Assembly: GCA_046048875.1 (NCBI GenBank)
Contig: JBJOFG010000015.1
Coordinates: 1 to 64,000, forward strand
Direction of reading: 5' to 3'
Length of the DNA: 64,000 nucleotides
Origin: CAIZGX01 sp046048875
GTDB lineage: Bacteria > Bacteroidota > Bacteroidia > Flavobacteriales_D > Sanyastnellaceae
Shown: positions 15,238 to 24,096 of the stretch, piece after piece
Layout of the letters: each line of letters starts with the position of its first letter
Position numbering within the stretch: the first letter of the stretch is position 1
Program-made: the position numbers and the translations under genes
The notes under the pieces: generated by a model
Told to the model about the DNA's origin: nothing
The model's database searches: none
What the model saw: the letters and a program-made list of their open reading frames with translations, nothing else

Positions 15238-16917
15238 ATGGAAGGAATTAATCAGGATTTTTTGCTTACACTCAACAGATCCGAATTAAATGGATTATTC
15301 ACAATTGAAAATCTGCCAATCTTGGAATATAAATTCATAAAAGAGAAGATTGATTCATTAGAAAAATTCGAAAACGAAGCGACTGGCTACTTCGAATACA
15401 TTGAAAATAATTTAATAGACCTGCTAGGAGAATTTAGTTATTGCGAATCATTGAGTGCGAGTTACACAAATTTAGAATCTATAGAGTTTAATTTCTATAG
15501 AGATAACTTTCTTGAATTGAATTCAAGAATACTTGGAAACGGACCGAAAATTAATGATGATTGTGAAAAAATCATAAAAAGGCTATTGGAGTGCATCAAC
15601 AATGAAAAAGAAGACCGCTCAAAAGAAGAATTTGCTAAATATCTATATGAAAAATTGAACTTATTTTACATTTTTAATCCCGATGGAATATATACGAACA
15701 TCAACCATTATAAAAAACAGATTTGCGAGATTTCAGCGGAATATTTAAGCAAATACTCCATAGACGAAGTGCATAATTTATTAATAAAAGATCAAGAATT
15801 AATACAAATTATTAGAGACATAATTGTCATTTTTAAAAGCGATGTAAATAAAGGAATAAACGAAAAAATAAAAAAATTAGTTATTGAATACAATAGCAAA
15901 CTTAGAAAACGACATTCCGCCTTTAATATAGCAAATGCATATGAAAAATGTAAATTGAATTCAGAGATCAAGGCGTTTTCTCATCGACGAATTGGTTGGT
16001 CCAACCCCTTATATCCTTTGAATAAGGATTTTTCTTTTGAAGTCAAAACTAATTTTGGTTATGGAAGTAAGAGTTATTTTTATGTTATCCTAAAATATAA
16101 AGGCTTAGCCATTATACCATTTTCAGAATGGATTATGTACAAAGGAGAGGATTTCGACTTCAGTGAAATTGTAAGGTATTCCAAAAAATATAACTTAGTT
16201 GATGAAAGTTGGCTATCTGCCCTTATTTATGTTAAAGACGCTTGTAATTTATCAATACAGAATGAATCTCAATTTATAAAAGAATATATAATTGATCAGT
16301 GTGAAAAAATGGTTGATGGATTAGATAATATAATGAAAGAATCTAAGTTCAAATACCACTCAGAGACAATTAAAGCAAATAATGAAAGTTTTAGTTATGA
16401 GCCGTTGGGACATAGCCTTATTGAATTTAGAGGAGAAAAAATTTCCGGAGCTTTAAATTTTATAGAGAAAATCCGTCAATTTAATGGAGTTGGATTGTCT
16501 GGAAGTTACGTAACAAGAATCGAATTACTAAATAAGAGGATATTACCTATTCTAGAAGAGGAAATTTTATTGATTCCCGAAGAAATACGAACCAATGAAT
16601 TGCTAAACAAAACTAACATTCAAAACAAGTCTCTATTAAACCCTGACTATGATAAGTTTATCAAGATAAAGTATGATTTTGTCAATAAAGACATATCAAA
16701 AATCGAATTGAAAAACAGACAAAAACACATACAGGATAATGAAGAAATATTCAAAATAGAATATCCTGCTGAGCACAATTTTATAGAAGATTATAAAAAA
16801 TTGGTTGAACATATTAATGAAACACACAGAAAATTATTTTCATTGAAATCAACTTTGAATCAAATCAGTTCATATAAAAATGCAATTGATGACTATTTTT
16901 CAAAATTAATTAAATAA
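15238..16917 (+). CDS. Large orphan protein at island left edge
   Basis: I do not recognise this 559-residue, very AT-rich gene. The protein is Lys/Glu/Asn-rich and mostly helical, with coiled-coil-like stretches at both ends (residues ~30-60 and ~510-555). A more beta-like middle (about 260-330, with NFGYGSKSYFYVILKYKG) may be a folded ligand- or nucleic-acid-binding domain. No transmembrane segment is visible. It stands alone with its own promoter-like sequence (TAATTTTA near 15216). Base composition differs sharply from the metH side, marking the start of the acquired island. Confidence 0.7.
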   Translation: MEGINQDFLLTLNRSELNGLFTIENLPILEYKFIKEKIDSLEKFENEATGYFEYIENNLIDLLGEFSYCESLSASYTNLESIEFNFYRDNFLELNSRILGNGPKINDDCEKIIKRLLECINNEKEDRSKEEFAKYLYEKLNLFYIFNPDGIYTNINHYKKQICEISAEYLSKYSIDEVHNLLIKDQELIQIIRDIIVIFKSDVNKGINEKIKKLVIEYNSKLRKRHSAFNIANAYEKCKLNSEIKAFSHRRIGWSNPLYPLNKDFSFEVKTNFGYGSKSYFYVILKYKGLAIIPFSEWIMYKGEDFDFSEIVRYSKKYNLVDESWLSALIYVKDACNLSIQNESQFIKEYIIDQCEKMVDGLDNIMKESKFKYHSETIKANNESFSYEPLGHSLIEFRGEKISGALNFIEKIRQFNGVGLSGSYVTRIELLNKRILPILEEEILLIPEEIRTNELLNKTNIQNKSLLNPDYDKFIKIKYDFVNKDISKIELKNRQKHIQDNEEIFKIEYPAEHNFIEDYKKLVEHINETHRKLFSLKSTLNQISSYKNAIDDYFSKLIK

Positions 16918-16956
16918 AGTCAACTTGTTAACGTGAAGAAACTTTGTAAAAAAACT

Positions 16957-17559
16957 TTATTCTGCCACATCCGAATCACTAGCCGATTCGATGACTATAT
17001 CTTTAACAAGTTCTCTTAATCTTTTTGCAGCATTGAACCAAAAAGCAGCACGTAACTTATCTAATAAAGCATCCAAATCTGTCGTCAAATTTTCTTGAAG
17101 ACATTTAATCTTTTCATTTAAACCCTTGGTTATATCAGAAGATTTGGAGGTTATTAGCATATCAATTGTAAGATCCCAAGCGTCATATTTATCAACTAAC
17201 GATAAGTCACTGATATCAGTTTTAATTTCAAACAATGAAGGTAGAATAAGGTCCTTTCCTGTCGACAAATTCAATAAGCAAGCATCAACGACCGTATTGT
17301 AAGCATTGTATTTCATTTGAGATGTGATAAAATATTTCAATGAGTAAATTTCACTGATAGTTATTTCAATATTTTCCCCGGATATATCAACTGGTATTAA
17401 CTTAAAAACATCGTAACTTTTTTTATACATTGTTAAATAAGTCTTTTGACCAGTATTCTTTAATTCGAAAAAGTTTTTACTCCCCTCCATTTCAACAAGT
17501 TGGTTTGTACCTCGAACAGTTCCGTCGTCAAACAATATGTAATACTTGAAGTTTTCCAT
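16957..17559 (-). CDS. Hypothetical protein
   Basis: This 200-residue acidic protein (MENFKYYILFDDGTVRGTNQ) is of unknown family. The N-terminal third looks like a small beta-barrel (ILFDDGTVRGTNQLVEMEG). The C-terminus is helical and acidic (RLRELVKDIVIESASDSDVAE). It converges with the orphan at 15238. No catalytic motif or membrane segment is visible. Confidence 0.6.
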   Translation of the reverse strand: MENFKYYILFDDGTVRGTNQLVEMEGSKNFFELKNTGQKTYLTMYKKSYDVFKLIPVDISGENIEITISEIYSLKYFITSQMKYNAYNTVVDACLLNLSTGKDLILPSLFEIKTDISDLSLVDKYDAWDLTIDMLITSKSSDITKGLNEKIKCLQENLTTDLDALLDKLRAAFWFNAAKRLRELVKDIVIESASDSDVAE

Positions 17560-17617
17560 TTTGATAAATTTATGATAAATCTAACTCAGGGCGATGTGAT
17601 TTACCAAAGATATTTTC

Positions 17618-17637
17618 TGTGCAGAACATCTGCACAC
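17618..17637. repeat. TGCAG-N5-CTGCA element, copy 2
   Basis: TGTGCAG-AACAT-CTGCACA; the arms are 7 bp here with flanks. It lies upstream of the DUF4258 gene. Confidence 0.55.
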
Positions 17638-17781
17638 AACTCGTTAATCTTTGCGATGTAATTAAAACACATCACAACGAAAACTACAACACACGCTCAA
17701 ACCAGATGTCAACAACGCGCTATTAGCGCATGGGATGTTGACCAAATATTAAACTATGGCAATGCCATATATAAACAAGGA

Positions 17782-18024
17782 ATGCGATTCATGTATATCC
17801 CTAAAAAAGAAATACGCACATTCTATCAACCCGAAAAACAATCTTCGCTGGAGGACCTAATGATTCTCGTTGCAGCCGATGGAGCAATAATAACTGCCTA
17901 CAGAAATACTGATGCGGTCAAAAATGTAAAACGTAAATCAAAAAGACTTTGCAAAGAAGCAAAATCCAAAACGCACAATCTGAGAATCGCAAAACAATAC
18001 AATAATTCACTAATCGCGGCATAA
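17782..18024 (+). CDS. DUF4258-like protein, 5' end unclear
   Basis: The ATG at 17782 gives 80 residues (MRFMYIPKKEIRTFYQPEK). The same frame is open upstream from 17662 and reads THAQTRCQQRAISAWDVDQI, which matches the start of the DUF4258 domain (HAxxRxxxR-I). That stretch has no ATG, GTG or TTG. The nearest ATG (17656) is followed at once by TAA. Either translation starts at an unusual codon, or the gene is disabled at its second codon, or a truncated form is made from 17782. DUF4258 proteins resemble small toxin-like components of accessory regions. The next gene starts 4 bases downstream. Confidence 0.55.
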   Translation: MRFMYIPKKEIRTFYQPEKQSSLEDLMILVAADGAIITAYRNTDAVKNVKRKSKRLCKEAKSKTHNLRIAKQYNNSLIAA

Positions 18025-18028
18025 AAAC

Positions 18029-18412
18029 ATGAAAGTATACACACAAAACAGCCTACTAAAATTCGGCAAATACAATGGCTCAATCCTAGAAGACGTTGCC
18101 AAAAAAGATCCAAATTATATCAATTGGTGCGTAATCAACCTCGAACATTTCTATCTCTCTGCAGAAGTGATAGAACATTTGCAAGCCAATTCGGGATTGG
18201 TAATTTCGGAAGAGGCCACTCTTGCCTTAGAACAAAAACGCTCTGAAATATCCGAAGCTTCAGATTCAAATGACTACGATTTTGACGACTATGAACGAAG
18301 AACTTACGACGATTACAACGGTTCATACGCCCAAGATGAAATGGGTTGGAGTGATCAAGACATAAACGACGTATTTGGCGGAGATGCAGACGCTTATTGG
18401 AACATCGATTAA
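18029..18412 (+). CDS. Protein with ExoX-like C-terminal (DUF3820-like) motif
   Basis: This 127-residue protein begins MKVYTQNSLLKFGKYNG. The FGKYNGS...DPNYINWCV pattern near residues 12-34 matches the small domain found at the end of exonuclease-X-like proteins (FGKyKG...DPxYixW). The rest is an acidic, Asp/Tyr-rich tail (residues 80-127), possibly disordered. No nuclease active site is present, so it is probably a binding module. Pairs with the DUF4258 gene 4 bases upstream. Confidence 0.65.
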   Translation: MKVYTQNSLLKFGKYNGSILEDVAKKDPNYINWCVINLEHFYLSAEVIEHLQANSGLVISEEATLALEQKRSEISEASDSNDYDFDDYERRTYDDYNGSYAQDEMGWSDQDINDVFGGDADAYWNID

Positions 18413-18448
18413 TCATAAGTATATTTAGCAAACCTCATTAAGCAAACC

Positions 18449-19426
18449 ATGCCAGTAACCAAAAACCCCATGCTTCGATATCGCATTCTAGATGATTGCT
18501 TTCGAAATACCGCACGTGATTTTACTATCGATGAATTACTTGTTGAGGTCAATCGACGAATTGAATTAACAGAAGGGAATGCTTCCATTGTGCAACTGCG
18601 ACAATTAAGATATGATATTGCCCACATGCAAAGTGAAGAAGGTTGGAGCATAGACCTGATAGAAGACAAAATTGGAAAGAAACGTATCTACCGTTATTCA
18701 GACACCTCCTACTCTATCATCAATTCTCCATTATCGGACATTCAAATAGAAGGTATTCAATCGTTGATTTCATTGCTTGAAGGATATGCAGACAATCCAG
18801 AAATGAATCACATTTTGAATACATTAGATACTCTTAAGCTCACTGCTGACAATTCAAGACTGCCGAGAAAAATCATTGGCATTGGTTCCAACCCTTTTTT
18901 GAAGGGGCGAGAACATTTGCTTCCAATTTATCAAAACATTAAAGCTGAAGATGTTTTGGAAATTGAGTATCAAAAGTTTGGAGATAACAAAGTGCAAAAA
19001 CACATTGCTCATCCCCAATATCTCAAAGAATACAATCAAAGATGGTTTCTAATTGCTGTTCCGGATGAAGAAAAAGAACAAGTTCGAATTTTCCCTTTGG
19101 ATCGTATCCAGAAATTTAAGCCTCTAAAAAAGGTGAAATATTTCGAGAAAGAGATTGACTGGGAGGAAGAATATTTTGCAGACATCATTGGAGTAACAAA
19201 TAACCTAAAGGAAGAGCCCGTTGAGATTAAAATGCGTTTTTTAAATGGAAGAGGGCACTATGTGGAAACCAAGCCTATTCACGCATCGCAAAAACCAATG
19301 ACTTGGATAGATCAAAAAACATCTGAAACTTCTATATTCGTAAAGAAGAATAATGAATTAGTTTCCGTTCTTCTCTCTTTTGGGAATGATTTGAAGATTA
19401 TATCCCCAAAAGGAATTTTGAAATAA
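18449..19426 (+). CDS. WYL-domain transcriptional regulator
   Basis: This 325-residue regulator has an N-terminal helix-turn-helix-type region (residues 1-80) and a central WYL domain with VLEIEYQKFG, YNQRWFLIAV and RIFPLDRIQKF. It ends in a C-terminal extension (WCX-like). WYL proteins sense ligands, proposed to be nucleotides, and often control defence loci. The retron ncRNA begins about 55 bases downstream on the same strand, making it a likely regulator of the retron (inference). Confidence 0.88.
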   Translation: MPVTKNPMLRYRILDDCFRNTARDFTIDELLVEVNRRIELTEGNASIVQLRQLRYDIAHMQSEEGWSIDLIEDKIGKKRIYRYSDTSYSIINSPLSDIQIEGIQSLISLLEGYADNPEMNHILNTLDTLKLTADNSRLPRKIIGIGSNPFLKGREHLLPIYQNIKAEDVLEIEYQKFGDNKVQKHIAHPQYLKEYNQRWFLIAVPDEEKEQVRIFPLDRIQKFKPLKKVKYFEKEIDWEEEYFADIIGVTNNLKEEPVEIKMRFLNGRGHYVETKPIHASQKPMTWIDQKTSETSIFVKKNNELVSVLLSFGNDLKIISPKGILK

Positions 19427-19433
19427 TTTAATT

Positions 19434-19451
19434 GTGCAGTAAATCTGCAAA
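19434..19451. repeat. TGCAG-N5-CTGCA element, copy 3
   Basis: TGCAG-TAAAT-CTGCA (19435-19449), just after the WYL gene and about 35 bases before the retron a1 arm. Confidence 0.55.
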
Positions 19452-19482
19452 GAAAGAAGTTTTCTTTGCGAAGTAGTTCTTT

Positions 19483-19664
19483 GAGGTCCTCGGTTAGAAA
19501 GATTGAAGTTGCATACTGGATTGCTCGCAATCAGATCGGTATGTTTTCCCAGCTTGCTGGGATGAATGTTTAGACTCTATTTCTTTTTAGAAATTTTGAG
19601 TTTTTATATATTTTAATTTTTTAGTTAGAATATTCATACAAATAGAATCATTACCGAGGACCTC
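19483..19664 (+). ncRNA. Retron msr-msd non-coding RNA
   Basis: The ends form a perfect 12-bp inverted repeat, GAGGTCCTCGGT (19483-19494, a1) and ACCGAGGACCTC (19653-19664, a2), separated by 158 nt. Directly after a1 comes TTAG, placing a candidate branching G at 19497. The msr part shows CATAC...GTATG (19512-19543) enclosing GATTG-CTCG-CAATC, then CCCAG-CTTG-CTGGG (19548-19561). The AT-rich msd part is closed by ATGAAT (19562-19567) and ATTCAT (19632-19637). A T6 run follows a2, and the reverse transcriptase starts about 20 bases on. This is the expected retron order. Confidence 0.9.
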
Positions 19665-19684
19665 TTTTTTATTTGACAAAAGAT

Positions 19685-20866
19685 ATGATAGACCAAATTC
19701 AAAAAGAGAAATTAGGAGCCGAGTTCAAAGAAGTAAGTTCTGCGAAAGAACTTGCACTTCTTCTGAACAAGACACAGGTTCTATTACATCAGGACAAAGG
19801 TCTAATGATATCAGAGAAAAGTTTAAATTACTATTCTTCCGATAAGTTTTGTCCGAATAGATATCGTGTTTTTCATATTAAGAAGAAAAACGGTAGCGAC
19901 CGCATCATAAACGCTCCGATAAATGGCTTGAAAGCCATCCAAAAATCGATTTCGGATTTTTTACAACTTGTCTATCCGATTCACAACGCGGCTTTCGGTT
20001 TTGTGCAAAAAAAGAGCGTTGCTGACAATGCCTCACTTCACATTGGTAAAGAGTATGTTTACAATACTGATTTGAAAGATTTTTTTCACTCATTCTCTAG
20101 AATGCAAGTTAAATATGCGCTTATGGACAGCGACCTGAACATTACTTCCAATGAAAAGATTGCATTTCTAATGGCCGGACTTTGCACATTCAAATTAAGC
20201 GACGATGAGGATTCTAATCGCTATGTTCTGCCGCAAGGGGCTCCTACTTCGCCAGTACTTACAAATATCCTTTGTCGACATTTAGACAGAAAACTCTCTG
20301 GGTTAGCCAAAAGATTTAATGCTACCTATTCTCGATATGCCGATGATCTTACCTTTTCAGCAGAGATTAACATCTTTCAGCTAAATGATTTCAAAAGTGA
20401 ATTGAACCGTATAATATGCGACAGTCAAAAATTAGAGATTCAAGAAGCGAAGACTCGCATTCAACACAAATCTTTCCGCCAAGAAGTAACTGGAATTGTT
20501 GTGAATCGGAAACTCAATGTAACTAAGCGATACATCAAAAACGTGAGAATGTATTTATATCTCATCGAAAGATATGGCATTGAAAAAGCAACTTTAAATT
20601 ACGTGCGAGACACCAAAAAAGACCGCCCAAACAAGTCTGTTGAAAGCATTAATCTCAGGAATATCCTCAATGGTAAAATTCAATACCTCCGAATGGTAAG
20701 AGGAAAGGAGGACTCTGTTTCAAAAGGGCTAGAAAAAAGATTTTTAAAAGCATTCGATATAAAACCGAAGATCACTAAGGCAAAGCCTTCTGAACTTGAC
20801 GAAATATTAAATATCTTGCTTAAGCAAGGAATAGATGAAGCTATGAAATTATATCTAAAGAATTAA
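19685..20866 (+). CDS. ret: Retron reverse transcriptase
   Basis: This 393-residue RT has retron-type signatures (positions counted from the ATG at 19685): region X motif NASLH (~115-119; NAxxH), QGAPTSP (~184-190), catalytic YADD (~218-221) and region Y motif VTG (~268-270). The C-terminal thumb contains GKIQYLRMVRG. It should reverse-transcribe the msd of the RNA immediately upstream, leaving a branched RNA-DNA hybrid. A TTG at 19673 would add four residues but would sit 8 bases from the a2 arm. The partner gene begins 3 bases after the stop. There is no group II intron maturase or DGR template. Confidence 0.95.
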   Translation: MIDQIQKEKLGAEFKEVSSAKELALLLNKTQVLLHQDKGLMISEKSLNYYSSDKFCPNRYRVFHIKKKNGSDRIINAPINGLKAIQKSISDFLQLVYPIHNAAFGFVQKKSVADNASLHIGKEYVYNTDLKDFFHSFSRMQVKYALMDSDLNITSNEKIAFLMAGLCTFKLSDDEDSNRYVLPQGAPTSPVLTNILCRHLDRKLSGLAKRFNATYSRYADDLTFSAEINIFQLNDFKSELNRIICDSQKLEIQEAKTRIQHKSFRQEVTGIVVNRKLNVTKRYIKNVRMYLYLIERYGIEKATLNYVRDTKKDRPNKSVESINLRNILNGKIQYLRMVRGKEDSVSKGLEKRFLKAFDIKPKITKAKPSELDEILNILLKQGIDEAMKLYLKN

Positions 20867-20869
20867 GCC

Positions 20870-21646
20870 ATGACCGACCACGAAAAGCTTCAAGGCCTTG
20901 CAAAATTTATTGTTGAGTTCTCCAAGCAACCTGGAAACGAATGGCTTTATGACGAACTTTTTTCGCTCATTGAAGAAAATAGTGAGCATAACATTCTCAA
21001 TGAACACCCTAAAATCCGGACTGTCTATAATCATTGCGTAGAAGATGTACTAAACGACTATGCAGAAAAATCTTATGCCAATTTCCAGTTCTCTGATTTA
21101 GCAAAAAAACTAAAAATAGATTTCGTGAAAATGGAAAAAGCAAGGCAGAATGGGAACTTAAAACTCTTCATTTTGCATTGTTTTCAGCAAGTTGAAGAAA
21201 TTGCCAATTTCATCTTCAGTAATGCTATCTATGAAAAATGGGATTCATATAAGATGCAGAAAAGCACAATGGCGTATCGCAATGAATCGACTGAGATACC
21301 CACAATTGAGCGTGTCGTCTTTCAACGGTACTTTAATAAAAAATTAAACTCAGAGATCGACGAACTGGATTACTTCAAAAAAAATGGCTGGACCATTTCT
21401 AAGAAATTCGAAGTTGTGTTTTACTTATTGGTTGCAAGCAAAAAAGATGAGGATGTTTTCTTTAATGGTAAAATATGGTTTCGAGAACTCAACCAGCTCC
21501 GAAATTGGGCTGCACACAGAGGAAATATTACCTCAGAAGACTTAATTCGAAGAATAGAAAAATATCAAAGTAATCCGATAAAGGATTTTTCCTATTTTAC
21601 CAATGGGTTGCTCAATTTGATTAATCCTAAAAACTTTGAATCTTAG
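20870..21646 (+). CDS. Retron partner protein with HEPN ribonuclease motif
   Basis: This 258-residue, largely helical protein follows the RT by 3 bases and is the probable effector. The sequence RNWAAH (Arg211, His216) fits the HEPN ribonuclease motif R-[N/D/H]-x3-H, in a helical context (FRELNQLRNWAAHRG) typical of HEPN domains. An N-terminal helical region (1-90) may contact the RT-msDNA complex. The inferred mechanism is that msDNA-RT holds the RNase inactive until phage damage releases it, causing abortive infection. I cannot assign a numbered retron type. Confidence 0.75.
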   Translation: MTDHEKLQGLAKFIVEFSKQPGNEWLYDELFSLIEENSEHNILNEHPKIRTVYNHCVEDVLNDYAEKSYANFQFSDLAKKLKIDFVKMEKARQNGNLKLFILHCFQQVEEIANFIFSNAIYEKWDSYKMQKSTMAYRNESTEIPTIERVVFQRYFNKKLNSEIDELDYFKKNGWTISKKFEVVFYLLVASKKDEDVFFNGKIWFRELNQLRNWAAHRGNITSEDLIRRIEKYQSNPIKDFSYFTNGLLNLINPKNFES

Positions 21647-21890
21647 GTTAAAAAAAACAATTCTGAACAATAAATTACAGCATTAAATAAAGCTGCTTGA
21701 ACTGAAAATCCTATACACATTCATGTACTTGACACTTATAATGAATAGCCCTGAAATTGTATTTGACGCTTTTTTTTATGGCCGTATAAAATTTTCATGA
21801 TTTATAAAAAACCTTTCCTACAAATTAAACTTTTCAACAATATATATTACCTCTGATTCTTGTGATAATTTAGACTTTAATAGAAAAACA

Positions 21891-22271
21891 ATGTGTGCAC
21901 GCTTTTTAAATATTCCTTTTCGTTTTAAATCACTGCCGTCTTTGCAGCGAAATACAGGCCAGGCAAGATTTTCTGGTGGAACATCATTTTCTGAAACGAA
22001 TGAAGTCAATCACGGCAGTTATGGCGCTCTTCTTTTTGATGAACGATGGAAAAGCAAAAGACATGAGATACTTCAAAGAGATAATTATATGTGCCGAATT
22101 TGCAAGGAAAGTAAAAACCTTCATGTTCATCATAGACAATACCACTACATCCGTTCTGCTAACCAATTCAAGCCGCCTTGGGAATACACTTCAAATCTAT
22201 TGATTACCCTATGCAGCAACTGTCATAGCCGCGGTCACAACAAATTCAAAGTTCCTAACATTCAAATATAA
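21891..22271 (+). CDS. HNH endonuclease
   Basis: This 126-residue protein has an HNH/zinc fold: RDNYMCRICKESKNLHVHH, then LITLCSNCHSRGH, giving two Cys-x2-Cys pairs and the catalytic His-His and Asn-x-x-His positions. The upstream ~50 residues are a linker region of unknown role. Start at MCARFLNIPF. The next gene starts within its stop (TAATG), so they are translated together. It lies 245 bases after the retron partner gene; that gap holds only AT-rich promoter-like sequence. Confidence 0.85.
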   Translation: MCARFLNIPFRFKSLPSLQRNTGQARFSGGTSFSETNEVNHGSYGALLFDERWKSKRHEILQRDNYMCRICKESKNLHVHHRQYHYIRSANQFKPPWEYTSNLLITLCSNCHSRGHNKFKVPNIQI

Positions 22272-22963
22272 TGAGCATAATATCACGATTATTTCCAAAT
22301 AATAATGGGCCGTTGCTGACAAAAGACCCTGACAATAATAATTACAACTCTTCATCCGATCCACAAGGGCCAGTCTCAATTGAAGATGTCGACATCAAAG
22401 AATTGAACAATGAGGATGAACCCCAGTACCAAGCAAAGATTAATACACCCGAAATACCCGAAGAACTTTTTGTTGAATACAGTACACCTGAAATAAAAAA
22501 TAAAATAGAAACACGCAATCTAACACCTACAAAAAAAATGAATCCTACGGAAAAAGAAACCCTCCAATTTGACCTTCAATACTTATATATATTCCTTGAA
22601 AAGGATTATCAGCAAGAGGGTTATAATGATGCATTGTCAAACCCAGACATGTCAAGTATGGAAGAAAAAGTTAAATTAATCAGAAGACAACTCGACATTA
22701 CAATTGCGAAGGTTAAAACATACTACAGTAACATCCTTCGAAATATGAATTTTCATATCGAAAGTAGAAGTCGCAATGGCATGGTTGACATTGTGGATGA
22801 ACTTATCTCAAAAAAAATAACCTTAGAAGAAGAGCTCAGTAAAGTTGATGAAATTGCAAATGGTGCAAAAAGCGAAACAGGACTTAGTGAGACCTTAATT
22901 ATGAGCTACAGACTTGGATTTAAAAATGGATATGCAGCAATTTCTCACTCTCAATTAATATGA
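22271..22963 (+). CDS. Hypothetical helical/coiled-coil protein
   Basis: This 230-residue soluble protein is of unknown family. The N-terminal ~80 residues are low-complexity, with acidic and Pro/Thr content. A helical region then carries coiled-coil heptads (residues ~110-200). Two related YxxGYxxAL-type segments occur, EKDYQQEGYNDALSNPD near 115 and YRLGFKNGYAAIS near the end. It overlaps the HNH gene at TAATG and the DUF4407 gene at ATGA, so it is the middle gene of a tightly coupled trio. Confidence 0.65.
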   Translation: MSIISRLFPNNNGPLLTKDPDNNNYNSSSDPQGPVSIEDVDIKELNNEDEPQYQAKINTPEIPEELFVEYSTPEIKNKIETRNLTPTKKMNPTEKETLQFDLQYLYIFLEKDYQQEGYNDALSNPDMSSMEEKVKLIRRQLDITIAKVKTYYSNILRNMNFHIESRSRNGMVDIVDELISKKITLEEELSKVDEIANGAKSETGLSETLIMSYRLGFKNGYAAISHSQLI

Positions 22964-23895
22964 AAGAAAATATAAGAAAATTAAGTTGTTTCATTACTGG
23001 ATTCAACTATCAAATTATAAGTCGCTGCAGCGAAATAGCACAAAAAATGCTAAAAAGATACACCGGTCTGATCGTGCTTATTAGTATCGTCTGGGCGCTT
23101 GTGGGATTCAGCTTTGCCACACGATATTTAAAGCTAGCCTTTCCAGGAGCTCTACTCATGTCTGCGATTTGTGTTTTCGCAATCATATTAATTGAACGAA
23201 ATATTATACTTGCACAAAAGGCAAATACCGGGATGTTCATTTTCCGCTCTGTTTTAGCTTTAATTATGGCAATTATTGGCTCTCTTATCCTTGACCAAAC
23301 TATATTCTCAGAGGACATAGAAGAGGCTCGAATTGCATATATCCAGCAGAAGGTCAAATTAAATTTACCGGCTAAAACAGCTGAAATTAATAATCAAATA
23401 GTGCAAACATCTGAGTCCCTTGCTAAACTAGAAGCTCGACAAACCATTTTATCTAATGAAATTAGTTTGAATCCAATGATCGCTACAATTTCAACAACAA
23501 TTCAAAGAACTTCGGAAGATACAATTGAAAGCGTTGTTCGTAATAATGTCGCAAACCCTAAAATTGAAGAACAAAAAGACAACCAAGAATTATTAAAAAG
23601 CAATTACATTAACCTTAAAGAACTCCAAGTCAAATTACTTAACGCTGAGAAAGAACTCAAGACTGATTTCGAAAGTAGAAGAGGATTTTTAGATGAACTT
23701 AATGTAATGTTAATAGTAATTTCAAAATCTTGGCTTTCAATGCTTGCCTATTTTCTATGGCTGTTTCTATTCCTAGCTATTGAATTATTTATTGTAGCGT
23801 CAAAAATTGGCGAATCTGAAAACGATTATCACAAATTGATTCACCAGCAAATGGAGCTACACAATAGAAGACTAGACAGTTTAAACAAGTCATAA
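22960..23895 (+). CDS. DUF4407-like membrane protein
   Basis: This 311-residue protein matches the DUF4407 pattern. Two membrane helices near residues 32-52 and 58-78 and a third near 88-106 are followed by a long coiled coil (residues ~110-245) and a fourth helix near 255-280. It is probably an inner-membrane protein with a large helical stalk. With the HNH nuclease and coiled-coil gene it could form a sensor-effector unit, for instance membrane sensing coupled to nuclease release (inference). A short T-rich stretch follows the stop. Confidence 0.75.
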   Translation: MKENIRKLSCFITGFNYQIISRCSEIAQKMLKRYTGLIVLISIVWALVGFSFATRYLKLAFPGALLMSAICVFAIILIERNIILAQKANTGMFIFRSVLALIMAIIGSLILDQTIFSEDIEEARIAYIQQKVKLNLPAKTAEINNQIVQTSESLAKLEARQTILSNEISLNPMIATISTTIQRTSEDTIESVVRNNVANPKIEEQKDNQELLKSNYINLKELQVKLLNAEKELKTDFESRRGFLDELNVMLIVISKSWLSMLAYFLWLFLFLAIELFIVASKIGESENDYHKLIHQQMELHNRRLDSLNKS

Positions 23896-24096
23896 AGTGT
23901 ACAAAGCGGTCTTGTTTTTTTTCAAACTTTATTGAAAGATAAAATATTCCCGGTGATATTCATTCGACTGAAATGCATCATTTTTGTGTCTGCCTTGTTC
24001 ATTGATATTGATTAGAAAAACTAACATTTCAGTTATACGTTTACATTTTTTTTAGAGTCGTATCTTTATCTAAATCAACAAAAAAACAAGCGAATT

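Noticed and set aside
19685..20866. Group II intron or diversity-generating reverse transcriptase
   Set aside because: Retron motifs NAxxH and VTG are present, an msr-msd RNA lies directly upstream, and no maturase domain or template/variable repeat pair is visible.
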